DNA of 64,000 bases from an uncultured Prevotellaceae bacterium (GTDB lineage: Bacteria > Bacteroidota > Bacteroidia > Bacteroidales > UBA3663): positions 29,182-93,181 of the forward strand of contig ONNR01000014.1 in assembly GCA_900319235.1 (NCBI GenBank), given 5' to 3'. The notes under the pieces are model-generated. The model saw only the letters and a list, made by a program, of their open reading frames with translations, did not search any database and had not been told where the DNA came from. Shown here one piece after another: positions 8,579-17,523 of this stretch. The position numbers were made by a program, and so were the translations under genes. Positions within the stretch are counted from its first letter, which is position 1. Each line of letters opens with the position of its first letter.

Positions 8579-11500
8579 ATGAAGAAATCATTACTGACCT
8601 TAGTAATGGCGCTCTTTGCGAGCGTGATGCTTATGGCACAGGTGACCACATCGGCGTTGTCGGGTATCGTTACTGACGACCTCGGTCCGGTAATTGGTGT
8701 GACTGTGCAAGCTATCCATGTTCCTTCAGGTACCCGTTACGGTACGATTACCAACGAGAAGGGTGCATACGCCATCCGCGGTATGCGTGTAGGCGGCCCT
8801 TACGAGGTAATCATCTCCTATGTGGGTGCGAAGACGCAGAAGTTCGAGAACGTCACTCTCGAACTTGGTGAGACCTTCAACCTTAACACCAAGCTCTCGG
8901 AGGATACCGACCTCCTCGAGGAAGTTGTCGTTGTAGGTACTGGTTCGAAGTTCAACTCGGTGAAGACGGGTGCTACGACCAACATCAATCTGAGCCAGAT
9001 TGAGAACATGCCTACTGTGAACCGTAGCCTTACCGACTTCACCCGTCTGTCACCTTATGGCGGCAACGGCATGAGCTTTGCCGGTACCGACGGTCGTACA
9101 GCTAACTTCACTGTCGATGGTGCCAGCTTCAACAACGACTTCGGTCTGAGCTCGAACCTTCCCGGTGGCGGCAACCCCATCTCAATCGATGCCATCCAGG
9201 AGCTCCAGGTAGTCGTTTCGCCTTACGACGTTCGTCAGACCGACTTCGTAGGCGGTGGTATCAATGCCATCACCAAGTCCGGTACGAACACCTTCAAGGG
9301 CACGGCCTACGTCTATCACAAGAACGAGAACATGCAGGGCGATGCCGTGCGTGGACAGCAGTTCAGTGGCGCTCGCGACAAGAACCGTGAGACAACCTAT
9401 GGCTTCACCTTGGGCGGCCCTATCATCAAGGACAGGCTGTTCTTCTTTGCCAACTTCGAGCAGATCAAAAAGCCAACCGTAGTAAACCGTTGGCGTGCTT
9501 CGACCGATGGCCAGATGGATGCCACCAACTACATTTCGCGTACTACTGAGGCTGACATGAAGACCGTTTCGGATTTCGTGAAGAGCAAGTATGGTTATGA
9601 CACTGGTTCGTACACTAATTATCCTGCTGATGAGGAGAACACCAAATTCCTGATTCGCTTGGACTGGAACATCACCAGCAATCACCACGTTGCCGTTCGT
9701 TACAACTATACGAAGAACAACATCTGGAACAACCCGAATGCTTCGTCGATGGACGGCGGTACCCGTATGTCGGGCGCTCGTATGGGCCAGTATTCGATGG
9801 CCTTTGCCAACACTCTCTATTCGATGGAGAACCTCGTGCACTCTTGGTCGTTCGATGTGAACAGTCGCTTCACCGACAACCTCAGCAACCAGTTCATTGC
9901 CACCTATTCGAAGAAGGACGATATCCGTGGTTCCAACTCTTCGGAGTTCCCACACATCGACATCAAGAAGCCTTATAATGGCAATGACCAGATCTACATG
10001 GCCCTTGGTTACGAGCTCTTCACCTGGAACAACGGTGTGCATGACAAGGTGTTCAACGTGAAGGATGATGTCACCTACTTCCTTGGTGCTCACAAGCTCA
10101 CCGCTGGTGTGAAGTACGAGTACAAGATGGCTGACAATGCCTATATGCGTAATGGCACGGGTTACTATCGTTACAACACTTTGGAGGACTTCCTCAATGG
10201 TGCTACTCCCGATGTTGTTGCCCTTACCTACGGTTACGATGGCGAGACCAATCCAGCTGCCCGTGTACAGCAGCACACTGTAGGTTTCTACCTCCAGGAT
10301 GAATGGAACGTGAACGAGAAGTTCAACCTCACCGCTGGTGTTCGTTTCGACGGCCTCTTCTTCGACGAGAACGACCTGATGACCAACAAGGCCATCTATG
10401 ACCTTACCTATTACACAAATGATGGTAAGGAGCGCCATGTCGATACCGGCCGCTGGCCCGATATGCACGTGACCATTTCTCCACGTGTCGGCTTTACCTA
10501 CGACGTATTTGGCGACCGCAGTCTCAAGCTGCGTGGCGGTACAGGTCTCTTCCAGGGTAACCTGCCACTGGTATTCTTCACCAATATGCCTACCAACTCG
10601 GGTATGGTACAGTATCAGGCTGCCATCACTGCTTCTGAAGCAGCCAAGCGTGGTTTCTCGATGGATGCCTTCTCTGGTGGTCTCGTGACCGATTCGGAAG
10701 GCAAGCCCACCATCAACGCCCTTCGCGACAAGCTCATCAGCCTTGGCTATCCTGCAACCATCAAGCCTGAGGACGGCACCAAGCCATCATCAATCTGCGG
10801 TGTAGATACCAAGTTCAAGCTCCCGCAGGTATGGAAGACCTCTTTGGCCGTTGACTACCAGTTCCCCGTTGACTTCCCATTGTCGTTGACCGTTGAAGGC
10901 ATCTACCACAAGGCCATCAACCTCGTGTCGATCTCCGACTGGGCTATCCCCAGTGTAGGTGGTTTCGCCCGCTTCAATGGCGTTGACAACCGTCCTATCT
11001 ATCCTGCCGGCTTCCGCACCAACACCAAGGCATTCATCCTGGAGAACACCAGCCGTGGCTACGGATGGTCGTTCAGCTCCACCCTCAATGCATCGCCTGC
11101 TGAATGGATTGACCTGATGGTTGCCTATACCCACACCGCCAACAAGGAAGTGACCGGTATGCCTGGTTCGGCTGCTGAGTCGGCCTTCACCTATGTGCCC
11201 ACCTACGAGGGACCCAACAACATCCCCGTTCACAACTCGCAGTATGTTACTCCTGACCGTGTTGTAGCTTCTGCTACCATCAACGACAAGAGCGGCAACC
11301 ACTATAGCTTCATCTACGAGGCATCGCGTGGCGGTTACAACTATTCGTACATGATGCTCAACGATATGAATGGTGACGGCTACAACTACGATGCCATCTA
11401 TATCCCAACCGACGAGGAGGCTAAGAACGGCCAGATGCGTTTCGTCACCGACGATGACCGCGACCGCTTCATGGCTTACGTTCATGAGGACAGCTACCTC

Positions 11501-11866
11501 AAGAGCCATCAGGGCCAGTATTCTGAGGCTTACAGCATCTATACTCCCTGGCTCCATCGTGTAGACTTCAGCTACAAGCATGACTTCAAGTTCAAGGTAG
11601 CCGGTCAGAAGAACATGATTACCCTCAGCGCCGACATCAAGAACGTGATGAACCTCTTCAACAACAAGTGGGGCGTTGCCAAGTGGCTGAATCCTGAGAT
11701 TGGCACCGAGGCACGTATCCTCAAGTACGAGGGTGTGGATGCCGACGGCTATGCTACCTTCTCTACACCGGATATCATCAATGGTGAAACGGAGACCTTT
11801 ACTCCCAACTACAGCCTTGGTCAGTGCTGGTATATGTCAATCGGTATCAAATATACATTTAATTAA
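8579..11866 (+). CDS. Oar-like TonB-dependent outer-membrane receptor with carboxypeptidase-regulatory domain
   Basis: 1095 residues. A signal peptide (to about residue 21, LMAQ) is followed by a CarboxypepD_reg beta-sandwich (about 26-110: ALSGIVTDDLGPVIGVTV ... VIISYVGAKTQ). The plug (about 115-240) contains IENMPTVNRSLTDFTRLSP and NFTVDGASFNNDFGLSS, the Oar/Cna-B-type plug. The rest is a large beta-barrel ending in an aromatic strand (CWYMSIGIKYTFN). It imports a ligand too big for porins using TonB energy. No SusD partner follows; instead a BACON/OB-fold lipoprotein starts 12 bp later and is probably its surface partner. The ligand is unknown. Confidence 0.9.
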   Translation: MKKSLLTLVMALFASVMLMAQVTTSALSGIVTDDLGPVIGVTVQAIHVPSGTRYGTITNEKGAYAIRGMRVGGPYEVIISYVGAKTQKFENVTLELGETFNLNTKLSEDTDLLEEVVVVGTGSKFNSVKTGATTNINLSQIENMPTVNRSLTDFTRLSPYGGNGMSFAGTDGRTANFTVDGASFNNDFGLSSNLPGGGNPISIDAIQELQVVVSPYDVRQTDFVGGGINAITKSGTNTFKGTAYVYHKNENMQGDAVRGQQFSGARDKNRETTYGFTLGGPIIKDRLFFFANFEQIKKPTVVNRWRASTDGQMDATNYISRTTEADMKTVSDFVKSKYGYDTGSYTNYPADEENTKFLIRLDWNITSNHHVAVRYNYTKNNIWNNPNASSMDGGTRMSGARMGQYSMAFANTLYSMENLVHSWSFDVNSRFTDNLSNQFIATYSKKDDIRGSNSSEFPHIDIKKPYNGNDQIYMALGYELFTWNNGVHDKVFNVKDDVTYFLGAHKLTAGVKYEYKMADNAYMRNGTGYYRYNTLEDFLNGATPDVVALTYGYDGETNPAARVQQHTVGFYLQDEWNVNEKFNLTAGVRFDGLFFDENDLMTNKAIYDLTYYTNDGKERHVDTGRWPDMHVTISPRVGFTYDVFGDRSLKLRGGTGLFQGNLPLVFFTNMPTNSGMVQYQAAITASEAAKRGFSMDAFSGGLVTDSEGKPTINALRDKLISLGYPATIKPEDGTKPSSICGVDTKFKLPQVWKTSLAVDYQFPVDFPLSLTVEGIYHKAINLVSISDWAIPSVGGFARFNGVDNRPIYPAGFRTNTKAFILENTSRGYGWSFSSTLNASPAEWIDLMVAYTHTANKEVTGMPGSAAESAFTYVPTYEGPNNIPVHNSQYVTPDRVVASATINDKSGNHYSFIYEASRGGYNYSYMMLNDMNGDGYNYDAIYIPTDEEAKNGQMRFVTDDDRDRFMAYVHEDSYLKSHQGQYSEAYSIYTPWLHRVDFSYKHDFKFKVAGQKNMITLSADIKNVMNLFNNKWGVAKWLNPEIGTEARILKYEGVDADGYATFSTPDIINGETETFTPNYSLGQCWYMSIGIKYTFN

Positions 11867-11878
11867 GGTTATACATCT

Positions 11879-13432
11879 ATGAAACTCCACAAATATCTTC
11901 TGATTGCCCTTGCAGCAATCACTACCGTTGGCACATGCGTAAGTTGCGATGAAGACGACAAGGTTACGCTGCTTGACGAAGTACAGGTTTCATCGTCGTA
12001 CGTAACTTTTGCAGCAGGCGGCAGCACCAGCACCATTACGCTGAAAGCCACCGACAGCTGGTCGTTCGACCAGAGCACCGTTCCTGCATGGGTTACCATC
12101 AATCCAATGTCGGGTGGCGCAGGTGAGACAAACGTATCGTTCACTGCTGGCCCTGCAACCGACACCCAGTCAGCCACCGTTTTGCTTAATTGCGGCGGCA
12201 AGACCCAGCGCATCAACCTCCTGCAGCAGACCGAGAAGAGCGAATTGCCCATCTCGACTTGCGCCGAAGTTATTGCCGGTGCTGATGGTGTCACCTTCCG
12301 CGTGCGCGGCATCTGCACAGCTATCGCCAATACGAACTACGGTAACTTCTACATCAACGACGGCACTGGTACCGTATATATCTATGGTACTGTTGATGCC
12401 AAGGGTGCCTACAACTGGGCAAGCTTCAACATTGAAGTGGGTGACGAAGTGACCGTCGAGGGTCCAAAGACCACCTACAATGGTACTGTCGAGCTCGTGG
12501 ATGCATCCTTCATCAGCGTCAACAAGTCGCTCATCAAGTGTGACTCGACCTATGTGGCTGGCGTGAAGAGCAGCGAACTGCCTATCGAAGGCGGCGAGAT
12601 CAAGGCTTATCTCACCAACAAGGCCAATGGCGTGACAGTGAATATCCCCGAGGAGGCCAAGTCGTGGCTTTCGGTTACCGGTATCGACATCAAGGGCACC
12701 AAGAATGTGGTTACACTCCTCGCTGCTCCTAATGCCGGTGGCGACCGCAGCACTACCATTTCGTTTGTGACCAGCGATGGCAAGAAGACCTACACCGCTG
12801 AGCAGGCTATCTCGCAGAAGGGCGCTATCCTTGAAGTTCCTGTATCGGAATTCCTTGCAGCTGCCGAAAACGATACTCAGTATCGTATCACCGGTATCAT
12901 CACCAGCCTTTACGCCAGCGACAAGCAGGGCAAGAGCTTCACGCTGCGTGACTACTCAGGCGAAGTGCTGATCTATCGTGCAGAGGGCTTCATCGAGTCG
13001 GGTGCCAAGGTAGGTGACATCGTTACCGTAGTGGGCAAGCGTACTTCCTACAAGGATACTCCACAGATGGGTACTGTTACCTTCGAGGAGCTGAAGTATG
13101 CCGTAACCGAGGTTTCGATTGCCGACTTCATCGCCAAGGAGGACAGCAAGGAAGTCTATTACATGATTTCCGGTACTGTTGGCCCATCGGTAGGTGATGG
13201 CACGAAGTATGACCTCGAGCAGTATGGTAACTTCAACCTGACCGACGAGACCGGTTCGGTATACATCTATGGTGTTACCGATGGTTGGGGTGGTGCAAAG
13301 GGCACCTTCAAGAACCTCGGCATTGTCGAAGGCGACAAGATCACCATCGTTGCCTACAAGACTTCTTATAAGGGTCTTGTTGAGGGCGTAGGCATGTTCT
13401 TCTCGAAAGAAGTTGCTGAAGCTGGCGAGTAA
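11879..13432 (+). CDS. Lipoprotein with BACON-like and three OB-fold domains (DUF5689-like)
   Basis: 517 residues, probably exported as a lipoprotein (GTCVSC, Cys23). A BACON-like domain (about 35-120) has SWSFDQSTVPAWVTINPMSG. Three OB-fold-like domains are visible by their repeated beta pattern: YGNFYINDGTGTVYIYG (about 158-175), SFTLRDYSGEVLIYR (about 350-365) and YGNFNLTDETGSVYIYG (about 450-467); a second BACON-like segment lies at about 235-310. OB folds of this sort bind nucleic acid or oligosaccharide. Tight linkage to the Oar-like receptor suggests it captures the receptor's ligand at the surface. The ligand is not known. Confidence 0.75.
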   Translation: MKLHKYLLIALAAITTVGTCVSCDEDDKVTLLDEVQVSSSYVTFAAGGSTSTITLKATDSWSFDQSTVPAWVTINPMSGGAGETNVSFTAGPATDTQSATVLLNCGGKTQRINLLQQTEKSELPISTCAEVIAGADGVTFRVRGICTAIANTNYGNFYINDGTGTVYIYGTVDAKGAYNWASFNIEVGDEVTVEGPKTTYNGTVELVDASFISVNKSLIKCDSTYVAGVKSSELPIEGGEIKAYLTNKANGVTVNIPEEAKSWLSVTGIDIKGTKNVVTLLAAPNAGGDRSTTISFVTSDGKKTYTAEQAISQKGAILEVPVSEFLAAAENDTQYRITGIITSLYASDKQGKSFTLRDYSGEVLIYRAEGFIESGAKVGDIVTVVGKRTSYKDTPQMGTVTFEELKYAVTEVSIADFIAKEDSKEVYYMISGTVGPSVGDGTKYDLEQYGNFNLTDETGSVYIYGVTDGWGGAKGTFKNLGIVEGDKITIVAYKTSYKGLVEGVGMFFSKEVAEAGE

Positions 13433-13462
13433 ATCGATAGAGTCTCAGACTCAATAATAGTT

Positions 13463-13499
13463 AGCCATCCGGGAAAATTCTCGGATGGCTTTCTTTTTT
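13463..13499 (+). terminator. Terminator after the TonB receptor/lipoprotein operon
   Basis: AGCCATCCG (13463-13471) pairs with CGGATGGCT (13482-13490), followed by TTCTTTTTT. Confidence 0.93.
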
Positions 13500-13509
13500 C
13501 GTCCAATAA

Positions 13510-13541
13510 TTTGGACATATCGGTAAAATGCCTTATCTTTG
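13510..13541 (+). promoter_or_regulatory. Promoter of the nucleotide pyrophosphatase gene
   Basis: TTTG at 13510-13513 and TATCTTTG at 13534-13541, start-to-start spacing 24 bp: a textbook Bacteroidota promoter, 29 bp before the ATG. Confidence 0.88.
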
Positions 13542-13570
13542 CACCAGAAAAACCATTTAACATTGCTTCT

Positions 13571-14809
13571 ATGAAAAAGACAATCTTCCTCGTTCTTTCA
13601 TTTGTGCTGCTAGTGTGTGGTACGGTTTTTGGACAAGGCACGACACCATTGCCTAAGGGTGACCGCTATCTGGTGGTGGTCAGTATGGACGGATTCCGCT
13701 GGGATTATAACCTGATGTACGAGACACCGTTCCTCGACAGCCTTGCCCGTGCTGGTGTGGATGCACGTATGCGTCCGTCGTATCCGAGCAAGACATTTCC
13801 CAATCACTATACCATCGCTACGGGCCTTGTCCCCGATCATCATGGCATCATTGCCAACAACTTCACCGAGCGCAAGACCGGACGACGTTTCAGCCTGAGC
13901 AATCCCGAGACTAAGTTCGACGGGGCTTTCTACGGAGGTGAACCTATCTGGATTACGGCGCAAAAGAACGGCATCAATGCAGGCATCGTCTATTGGCCAG
14001 GATCGGAGGTAGAGCTTCAGGGTATCCGTCCCTACGTCTATCACAAATATGACGACAACCTGATGCCTTTCGACAAGCGCATCGACGAAGTGAAACGTCT
14101 GCTGACATTGCCTGAGGCAGTGCGTCCACACCTCGTGATGGTTTATTTCAGCGAACCTGATGCCACGGGGCATGACAAGGGTCCTTACGCTCCACAGACT
14201 CGCAAGGCGGTGAAGACGATGGACAAGATGATGCGTGAACTTTATGGCGTGCTTCAGGCATTGCCGATTTTCGAAAAGATTGACTTCATCGTTACCAGCG
14301 ACCATGGTATGACACGCACTTCGCCCGAACGTGTGATTCGCTTGTCGGACTACGTGAAGTCAGAGTGGATTCATCATGTCGATTATTCAGTTCCCAGCTG
14401 GCTCGATGCCAACAAGGTCGAGGCCAATGGTGTCATTCTGGATTATACCGATAGCATCATCGATGCACTCAAGGACGTGCCTCATCTGCACGCGTGGCGT
14501 CGTTCGGACGTGCCTGCCTATCTGCAATTCGGCACCAACGAGAACATCGGTGACGTCATCCTCAACACCGATCTGGGCTGGGTAGTCGGTGAGAAATATG
14601 ACGAGACGACGGGTACGCATGGCTTCGATCCCTTCTTCCCCGATATGCACGTCAACTTCCGTGCCATCGGTCCCGATTTCAAGACAGGTTATGTGAAGGA
14701 GAACATTTTCCAGAACATCAACGTCTATTCCCTGATGTGCCATCTGCTTGGGCTTACGCCTGCACCGAATGATGGCTGTCTGGAGGTGGTTAGCGATATG
14801 CTCAAATAG
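13571..14809 (+). CDS. Secreted nucleotide pyrophosphatase/phosphodiesterase (NPP family)
   Basis: 412 residues from ATG 13571; an open frame reaches upstream but would include the promoter. The signal peptide ends near VFGQG. Alkaline-phosphatase-superfamily metal ligands are visible: VVVSMDGFRWD (Asp40), the nucleophile Thr75 in YPSKTFPNHYT, FSEPDATGHD and VTSDHGMTR, then GTHGFDP near the end. NPP enzymes hydrolyse phosphodiester or pyrophosphate bonds of nucleotides and nucleotide sugars in the periplasm. The gene has its own promoter after the operon with the OB-fold lipoprotein, compatible with extracellular nucleotide use. Confidence 0.88.
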   Translation: MKKTIFLVLSFVLLVCGTVFGQGTTPLPKGDRYLVVVSMDGFRWDYNLMYETPFLDSLARAGVDARMRPSYPSKTFPNHYTIATGLVPDHHGIIANNFTERKTGRRFSLSNPETKFDGAFYGGEPIWITAQKNGINAGIVYWPGSEVELQGIRPYVYHKYDDNLMPFDKRIDEVKRLLTLPEAVRPHLVMVYFSEPDATGHDKGPYAPQTRKAVKTMDKMMRELYGVLQALPIFEKIDFIVTSDHGMTRTSPERVIRLSDYVKSEWIHHVDYSVPSWLDANKVEANGVILDYTDSIIDALKDVPHLHAWRRSDVPAYLQFGTNENIGDVILNTDLGWVVGEKYDETTGTHGFDPFFPDMHVNFRAIGPDFKTGYVKENIFQNINVYSLMCHLLGLTPAPNDGCLEVVSDMLK

Positions 14810-14868
14810 GATCCTGTATTTTGATTATTCATAGGCATGGAACAATAAACCTGCTGACTTTATAAATT

Positions 14869-16821
14869 ATGAAACGTGTCGTCTTTTTATTATTTGTAAT
14901 CCTATTTGCTGCATCATCAAGCATCGAGGCTCAGCATTCGCCAGAGCGAGATTTTCCTCATAGCGATGAGTATCTTAAGGAGCATTATACAAAGCGTGAG
15001 GTGGACATCAGGATGCGTGATGGAGTGAGGCTTCATACAATCATCTATGAGCCGGTCAACAACACCGAGAAGCATCCTATCTTGATGACACGCACCTGCT
15101 ATAATGCAGGTCCTACGGGCGAAACCTTCAATTGGGTGCTTCGTAGCCTTGGTTGCGCGCCTTATATTGATGCAGAGTATATTCTGGTCTATCAGGACGT
15201 GAGAGGAAAATGGCATTCGGAGGGAGACTTCGAGGATATCCGTCCGTTCAAGGAAGGGAAGAAGCTCTATAAGAAGGAGAAGAAGAACATCGGTCAGACC
15301 GATGAAGCCAGTGATACTTATGACACTGTGGAATGGCTGATCAAGAATACCAACAACAATGGTAATGTCGGTGTTCAGGGACTCTCTTATCCCGGATTCT
15401 ATGCCACGATGGCTGCTCTGTCGGGTCATCCTGCCATCAAGGCGGTGTCTCCGCAGGCACCAGTGACCGACTGGTATCATGGAGATGACGTACACCATAA
15501 CGGTGCCTTCATGCAGGGAGAAATGCTGAGTTTCCTGCCATTTTTCGAATATGTCTGCGACAACAAACGTGTGAGGCAGAATCTGGATCCCGAAACGCTG
15601 AAGTTCCCGGAACTCTTCCACAAGGATCTTTACGGCGACTACTTGGACATTGCAACCTTTCGCAATATGTGCGAAGCCTTTGGTGACAGTCTGACGTATC
15701 TGCGCATCGTACGCGAACATCCCAATTGGGATCAGTATTGGATTGATCATACTGTTACCGAAGGCCATCTGCATGACGTGAAGCCTGCTGTAATGGTCGT
15801 AGGCGGACTCTTTGACAAGGAGGATTGCTTTGGCGCATTCGCTACCTACAAGGGCATCAAGGAGCAGAGTCCGGAGACGGAGTTGTATCTCGTCGAAGGT
15901 CCCTGGCAGCATGGCGGATGGAGCAGTGCAGAGGAATTCTGGAATGCCTATTATGTCGGACCGAAGGCTACAGGAGAGTATTATGTCTATAACATCGAGT
16001 ATCCGTTCTTTCGCTATTATCTTGAAGGCAAGGGTGAGAAACCGGCTCCAGGAGCACGTATTTACGACAGTGGGACCCACACATGGACACAGTATGAAGG
16101 CGGTTGGCCATGCAAGGAGAACGTCAAGGCTACACCGTTCTATCTTACAGCAGAGGGTGGTATTTCGATGTCTATCTCATCTGCTACGTCTGCCAAGGCA
16201 ACTTATGTGAGTGATCCGAAACATCCTGTTCCATATCGTAGCGTTCCGGAATTCAGTATCTCTCCGGATTATATGATCGATGATCAGCGCTTTGCTTCAC
16301 AGCGTCCTGATGTACTCACTTTCCAGACCGAGGTTTTGACCGATACGCTGCAGTTGGCAGGCGAAGTGAGTGTGGATCTTGCAGTCGATATCAGTACCAC
16401 TGATGCGGACTTCATCGTCAAGATTATTGATGTATATCCTGATGATTTCTCCTATTCTGATATTTTGGGCGATAGCGTCGTGCAGATGTTGCCAAGCTAT
16501 GTGATGGCAGGCTATCAGCTGCTTGTCCGTGGCGAGGTGATGCGCGGCAAGTTCCGTGATAGTTTTGCCGACCCCAAACCCTTTGAACCAGGCAAGATGA
16601 CACGCGTTGCCTATACAATGCCAGATGTGGCCCATAGTTTCCTTCCAGGTCATCGTCTGATGATTCAGGTTCAGTCCAGTTGGTTCCCGCTTGTCGACCG
16701 CAATCCGCAGACGTACTGTGACATCTATACTTGTGATGAGAGTGTATTTCAGAAGTCCACAATCAATATTCATTGCGAACGTGATGCGGCTTCGTATGTC
16801 ACTCTGCCCGTCGTAAAATGA
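14869..16821 (+). CDS. CocE/NonD-family (S15-type) serine hydrolase, secreted
   Basis: 650 residues with a signal peptide (cleavage near IEAQHS). The N-terminal alpha/beta-hydrolase has VDIRMRDGVRLHTIIYEP and the nucleophile Ser173 in GLSYPGFYAT; His is likely in GPWQHGGW. The C-terminal ~220 residues form the jelly-roll PepX_C domain (TFQTEVLTDTLQLAGEVSV ... LVDRNPQTY). Family members are X-Pro dipeptidyl peptidases, glutaryl-7-ACA acylases or esterases; a peptidase role in peptide use is plausible here. No strong promoter is seen in the 59-bp gap, so it may be cotranscribed with the NPP gene. Confidence 0.88.
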   Translation: MKRVVFLLFVILFAASSSIEAQHSPERDFPHSDEYLKEHYTKREVDIRMRDGVRLHTIIYEPVNNTEKHPILMTRTCYNAGPTGETFNWVLRSLGCAPYIDAEYILVYQDVRGKWHSEGDFEDIRPFKEGKKLYKKEKKNIGQTDEASDTYDTVEWLIKNTNNNGNVGVQGLSYPGFYATMAALSGHPAIKAVSPQAPVTDWYHGDDVHHNGAFMQGEMLSFLPFFEYVCDNKRVRQNLDPETLKFPELFHKDLYGDYLDIATFRNMCEAFGDSLTYLRIVREHPNWDQYWIDHTVTEGHLHDVKPAVMVVGGLFDKEDCFGAFATYKGIKEQSPETELYLVEGPWQHGGWSSAEEFWNAYYVGPKATGEYYVYNIEYPFFRYYLEGKGEKPAPGARIYDSGTHTWTQYEGGWPCKENVKATPFYLTAEGGISMSISSATSAKATYVSDPKHPVPYRSVPEFSISPDYMIDDQRFASQRPDVLTFQTEVLTDTLQLAGEVSVDLAVDISTTDADFIVKIIDVYPDDFSYSDILGDSVVQMLPSYVMAGYQLLVRGEVMRGKFRDSFADPKPFEPGKMTRVAYTMPDVAHSFLPGHRLMIQVQSSWFPLVDRNPQTYCDIYTCDESVFQKSTINIHCERDAASYVTLPVVK

Positions 16822-16845
16822 TGGGATGCAAATAATAAAGAAAGG

Positions 16846-17523
16846 TTAATTGGCCCAAAGCCCGTTTTCCCAAGGCCAGGCCATGACGAAGACGGCGGTC
16901 CAATGACAAAGGGTGCCCAAGATGACAAAGATGTGCCAGATGCCGTGATAATAGCGGTGTGTGCGGTCGTTGACAAAAAAGTAGATGCCGAAGGTGTAGA
17001 TTATGCCTTCGGCTATTATTAATAACAAGGAGAGTGTGGTGAGTGAATGTCGGACGGGTTCGATGAAGAAGAGGATGGACCAACCGAGAATGAGATAGAG
17101 GATGATGGAGAGACGGGGATACTGCAACCACCAGAAGATTTTGTAGAAGATGCCGAGTATGGCCAGGAACCAGATGATGCCGAAGCTGACCCATCCTTCG
17201 AGCAGCATATTGTCCTCGACAAGCTGCATACAGATGGGCGTGTAACTCGATGCAATCAGAATATATATCGAGATATGGTCGAGTTTGCGCAGGATGAGTT
17301 TGCCTTTCGTTCCCGGTTTCCAGAAATGATAGGTGACCGATGCCAGGTACATCAGCAGCATACCAACGGTGAAGAAGGTTACGCCGAAGGCATTCTCCCA
17401 GTTCTTGGTATAGCCGAACCATATCAACACCCACGATATGGCGAGCATCATGAGGAGACCCACCAGATGTGTGCAGGCATTGAAAAGTTCGGCTGTTGCT
17501 GACGATTTTCTGGCACCGTTCAT
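16846..17523 (-). CDS. Hemolysin III / PAQR-family membrane protein
   Basis: 225 residues with seven predicted membrane helices. Conserved PAQR features: YLASVTYHFWKPGT, KLDHISIYILIASSYTPIC and RYYHGIWHIFVILGTLCHW, which supply the metal-binding Ser/His/Asp set. Bacterial members (TrhA/YqfA type) influence membrane energetics and lipid homeostasis; the hemolysin name is historical. The start codon overlaps the thrC stop by one base, so it is the last gene of the threonine operon, though no metabolic link is evident. Confidence 0.88.
   Translation of the reverse strand: MNGARKSSATAELFNACTHLVGLLMMLAISWVLIWFGYTKNWENAFGVTFFTVGMLLMYLASVTYHFWKPGTKGKLILRKLDHISIYILIASSYTPICMQLVEDNMLLEGWVSFGIIWFLAILGIFYKIFWWLQYPRLSIILYLILGWSILFFIEPVRHSLTTLSLLLIIAEGIIYTFGIYFFVNDRTHRYYHGIWHIFVILGTLCHWTAVFVMAWPWENGLWAN

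Noticed and set aside
16846..17523. Hemolysin III as a virulence toxin
   Set aside because: The PAQR residues indicate a conserved membrane protein; the hemolysin name is historical and context gives no toxin signal.
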